Assembly (NCBI GenBank): GCA_944325335.1
Contig: CALUZR010000018.1
Location: 1-54,558 of the forward strand
Reading direction: 5' to 3'
Origin: an uncultured Parabacteroides sp.
GTDB taxonomy: Bacteria > Bacteroidota > Bacteroidia > Bacteroidales > Tannerellaceae
Length of the DNA: 54,558 bases
Within the stretch, counting starts at the first letter, position 1. Each line of letters opens with the position of its first letter. Below, piece after piece: positions 52,580-54,558 of the stretch. The notes beneath the pieces were generated by a model, which was given only the letters and a program-made list of their open reading frames with translations, was not told where the DNA came from and made no database searches. Both the position numbers and the translations under genes were made by a program.

Positions 52580-54022
52580 ATGATAACGAAAGAAGAAGTT
52601 CTAAATCTATTACAAAGCACCGAAACTTATCGTATCGAACGCACAACCTCAACGAACGACATGGATAAGTTTCAAGAAGCTATCTGCGCATTTTCCAATG
52701 ACTTACCTAATTCACGAGAAAATGGTTATTTGATTTTGGGTGCGCACGACAATGGGGAACTTTCGGGTCTAAAAGTAGATGACACATTGTTGAAGAAAAT
52801 AGCAAGTATTCGTTCCTCAGGCAATATCCTTCCTGTGCCTGTCATGACGGTTGAACGGTTTGAATATGATAGGGGCGATTTATTGGTGGCCGAAGTTTCA
52901 CCTTCATTAGTTCCTCCAGTGCGTTATCGAGGCCGAACTTTTGTCCGCATAGGTCCACGTCGTGATATTGCAACAGAAGCCGAAGAACGTGTATTACAGG
53001 AAAAACGAACTGCATACATGGCGACATTTGATGCCATGCCATGTTTTGGGGCAAGCATCAACGACATAGATACAGAATATATCAAGCAGGAATATCTGCC
53101 AAAGGTTATAGATGGCGATGTGCTATCAACCGACACACGTGACATCAAAGAACAAATGGCCGCTATTCATTTATATGACCTTACACACGATTGCCCCACC
53201 AATGCTGCAATTATCCTATTCGGAAAGAACCCTCAATATTTCCTGCACGGTGCCTACGTTCAATATGTTCATTTTGCTGGGAAAGACAGAGGAAGTGACA
53301 TAATCAATGAGCGGCAGATAAGAGGTTGCATCTGCAAGATGCTGCCACAGTTAGAAAGTTTTGTTCGTGATGCAGTAATCACATCTCGGCCAATGCCTAT
53401 AGGTATGTTACAAGAGAAAGACGTTGTCAACTACCCATACTTGGCATTACGAGAGTTATTGATGAATGCTTGTATGCACAGAGATTATCAGTCAAATATG
53501 CCAATTCGTCTATACCAATACGAAGATCGCATTGAGATATTAAATGCAGGGGGATTGTATGGGGAAGCCCGCCCGGAAAATTTCCCATCAGTGAATGACT
53601 ATAGAAACCCCATTGTTGCTGAAGCTCTACGCATACTGAAATATGTCAATATGTTTAATCGCGGAATAGAGCGTGTGAAAAAGTTAATGCATGATAACGG
53701 AAATCCAGAACCAATATTTAATGTAGACAAGATAACGGCTTTCGAGGTAATAGCAAGGCCTACTTGGTCGCTTAACTTGGTCGCTGATGAAGAGAAAGTG
53801 ACTAAGTCGGTGACTAAGCAGGCTGGAGTAATCAATGAAATTCTATCATTCTGTTCAGAACCTCATAGTCTGGCTGAAATTATGGAACACATCGGGCTTA
53901 AGCATCGTTCAAATACTAAACAGCGGTATATCAACCCCTTAATAGAAGCCGGATATCTTATTATGACAATTCCTGACAAGCCCAATAGTTGGAAACAAAA
54001 ATATATCCGAGCTTCCTCTTGA
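52580..54022 (+). CDS. AlbA_2/GHKL-ATPase regulator within the type I R-M operon
   Basis: The 480-residue protein has an N-terminal AlbA_2 (Schlafen-like) domain (about 10-130, TNDMDKFQEAICAFSNDL, NGYLILGAHDNGELSGL, VRYRGRTFVRIGPR), a GHKL-type ATPase domain with the N-box ELLMNACMHRDYQ (about 296-308) and RIEILNAGGLYG, and a C-terminal winged helix (ILSFCSEPHSLAEIMEHIG). Between them is a KVTKSVTKQAG repeat whose DNA forms an inverted repeat. It begins seven bases after hsdM. Members are annotated as transcriptional regulators or RecG-like ATPases; their job in R-M operons is not settled. The truncated relative at 2811-3296 shows the family occurs twice here. Confidence 0.85.
   Translation: MITKEEVLNLLQSTETYRIERTTSTNDMDKFQEAICAFSNDLPNSRENGYLILGAHDNGELSGLKVDDTLLKKIASIRSSGNILPVPVMTVERFEYDRGDLLVAEVSPSLVPPVRYRGRTFVRIGPRRDIATEAEERVLQEKRTAYMATFDAMPCFGASINDIDTEYIKQEYLPKVIDGDVLSTDTRDIKEQMAAIHLYDLTHDCPTNAAIILFGKNPQYFLHGAYVQYVHFAGKDRGSDIINERQIRGCICKMLPQLESFVRDAVITSRPMPIGMLQEKDVVNYPYLALRELLMNACMHRDYQSNMPIRLYQYEDRIEILNAGGLYGEARPENFPSVNDYRNPIVAEALRILKYVNMFNRGIERVKKLMHDNGNPEPIFNVDKITAFEVIARPTWSLNLVADEEKVTKSVTKQAGVINEILSFCSEPHSLAEIMEHIGLKHRSNTKQRYINPLIEAGYLIMTIPDKPNSWKQKYIRASS
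53762..53819. repeat. Nested inverted repeat inside the AlbA_2 gene
   Basis: ACTTGGTC occurs at 53762-53769 and 53775-53782, and GTGACTAAG at 53798-53806 and 53810-53818. The left pair is roughly the inverted complement of the right pair, with a 15-base loop (53783-53797). It encodes the TWSLNLVADEEKVTKSVTKQ stretch of the protein. The arrangement repeats in the spacer after the gene (54022-54081). Confidence 0.65.
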
Positions 54023-54081
54023 CTTGGTCACTTGACTTAGTCATTTCCTGAACAACAGTGACTAAGTGAAAATGACCAAGT
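54022..54081. repeat. Nested inverted repeat after the AlbA_2 gene
   Basis: ACTTGGTCA (54022-54030) and ACTTAGTCA (54035-54043) pair perfectly with TGACTAAGT (54059-54067) and TGACCAAGT (54073-54081), giving two 9-bp stems with a small internal loop and a 15-base apical loop. It starts at the last base of the stop codon and fills half of the 127-base gap before the next gene. There is no U-tract. A regulator binding site, an attenuator or a processing hairpin are possible. Confidence 0.75.
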
Positions 54082-54149
54082 AAAATATTTGGGGTGAATA
54101 TCAATTTGGTAATCACAATTACCAAAATAAAAAAACTCGGAATAGCGGC

Positions 54150-54473
54150 ATGGATGATTACGACAGCTTGTTGGAAAGCATGAAAGGAATTGCAGAGCAA
54201 ATGAAAGGGCTTGCTGATAAGGCGGTGGTTGAATACACTCCGTTGGTGAACGACATTTGCTGTCGCAAGGCTACGCAAAACGAAGCGGGGCTTCTGTTTG
54301 ATTATATGTTCAGCTTTCTTGACGACGAACGTATGCTACAACTGTTCAAACACGTATGCCGACACTATTTCTGTACCTATCCCGGTTTGATACATTCATA
54401 CATAATTGGATTATCGGAAAGAGTACGTCCCAGAAAATTTGAATGGAACGGAATAGGAGCATCTTTTGAATAA
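54150..54473 (+). CDS. Small protein of unknown function in the R-M operon
   Basis: A 107-residue soluble, likely helical protein (DYDSLLESMKGIAEQMKGLA near the start, AGLLFDYMFSFLDDERMLQLF and FKHVCRHYFCTYPGLIHSYI in the middle). I do not recognise a family. It lies 127 bases after the AlbA_2 gene on the same strand, behind the inverted repeat, and before the expected specificity gene, so it is likely part of the restriction operon. A role as an accessory or anti-restriction partner is only a guess. Confidence 0.6.
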   Translation: MDDYDSLLESMKGIAEQMKGLADKAVVEYTPLVNDICCRKATQNEAGLLFDYMFSFLDDERMLQLFKHVCRHYFCTYPGLIHSYIIGLSERVRPRKFEWNGIGASFE

Positions 54474-54499
54474 CGAAGAATAGGGTCAGCGGAAAATCA

Positions 54500-54558
54500 A
54501 TGTGGGTAGGCATAAATCATAGAAAGCCTGTAGAGGAAGAATTTTTCGTCCACAATGC
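54500..54558 (+). CDS. Start of a further gene cut by the window edge
   Basis: An ATG at 54500 opens 19 codons (MWVGINHRKPVEEEF...) that run off the right edge without a stop; the other two plus-strand frames are closed here. It is 26 bases after the small unknown gene. Too short to identify; the missing S subunit or another operon member may begin here or further on. Confidence 0.3.
   Translation, partial: MWVGINHRKPVEEEFFVHN

Overview
The window reads as a chromosomal segment of a Bacteroidales bacterium, most likely Parabacteroides or a close relative. The grounds are many TAnnTTTG promoter elements (the Bacteroidetes -7 box), a FeoA-FeoB fusion with a Cys-rich FeoB partner, a GH2 enzyme, a secreted protease with a C-terminal tail like type IX secretion sorting domains, an Mpi-type invertase, and HU-like/VirE-like genes near a polysaccharide locus. 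The genus is an inference. No rRNA, tRNA or CRISPR array was seen.

Layout. 1-3.3 kb is an accessory segment: a retron-type reverse transcriptase, a one-base-spaced unknown partner gene, and a broken AlbA_2 gene. 3.5-6.1 kb holds a VirE-like ATPase divergent from an HU-like DNA-binding protein, then a normal HU gene. 6.3-12.5 kb holds two rhomboid proteases and an endonuclease/exonuclease/phosphatase-fold protein, two tiny ORFs leading into a secreted trypsin-like protease, and a CvfB-like S1 protein. 12.6-28.4 kb is a surface polysaccharide locus: export lipoprotein and chain-length protein, small AraC regulator, a LicD/GT2 pair, then an AT-rich block with a flippase, FrhB-like Fe-S protein, pyruvyl transferase, three glycosyltransferases, a radical SAM enzyme, a polymerase/ligase-like membrane protein and a phosphoesterase lipoprotein. 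28.5-45.4 kb is mostly core genome on the minus strand: FeoAB and its small partner, a zinc peptidase, purA, a GH2 glycosidase, metH, smpB, a Yip1-like protein, two lipoproteins, and an ECF sigma factor with a membrane/beta-barrel partner. 45.6-54.6 kb is accessory again: an Mpi-type serine recombinase, a probable mobile-element protein, and a type I restriction-modification operon (XRE regulator, hsdR, hsdM, an AlbA_2/ATPase regulator, a small unknown) whose specificity subunit must lie beyond the right edge.

The most interesting signals are the reverse transcriptase and its unknown partner; an intrinsic terminator ending about five bases before the recombinase start codon; two look-alike nested inverted repeats with equal 15-nt loops in and after the AlbA_2 gene of the restriction operon; two arrays of palindromic tandem repeats (21 bp and 42 bp) between minus-strand genes; and two previously uncalled mini-ORFs upstream of the secreted protease.
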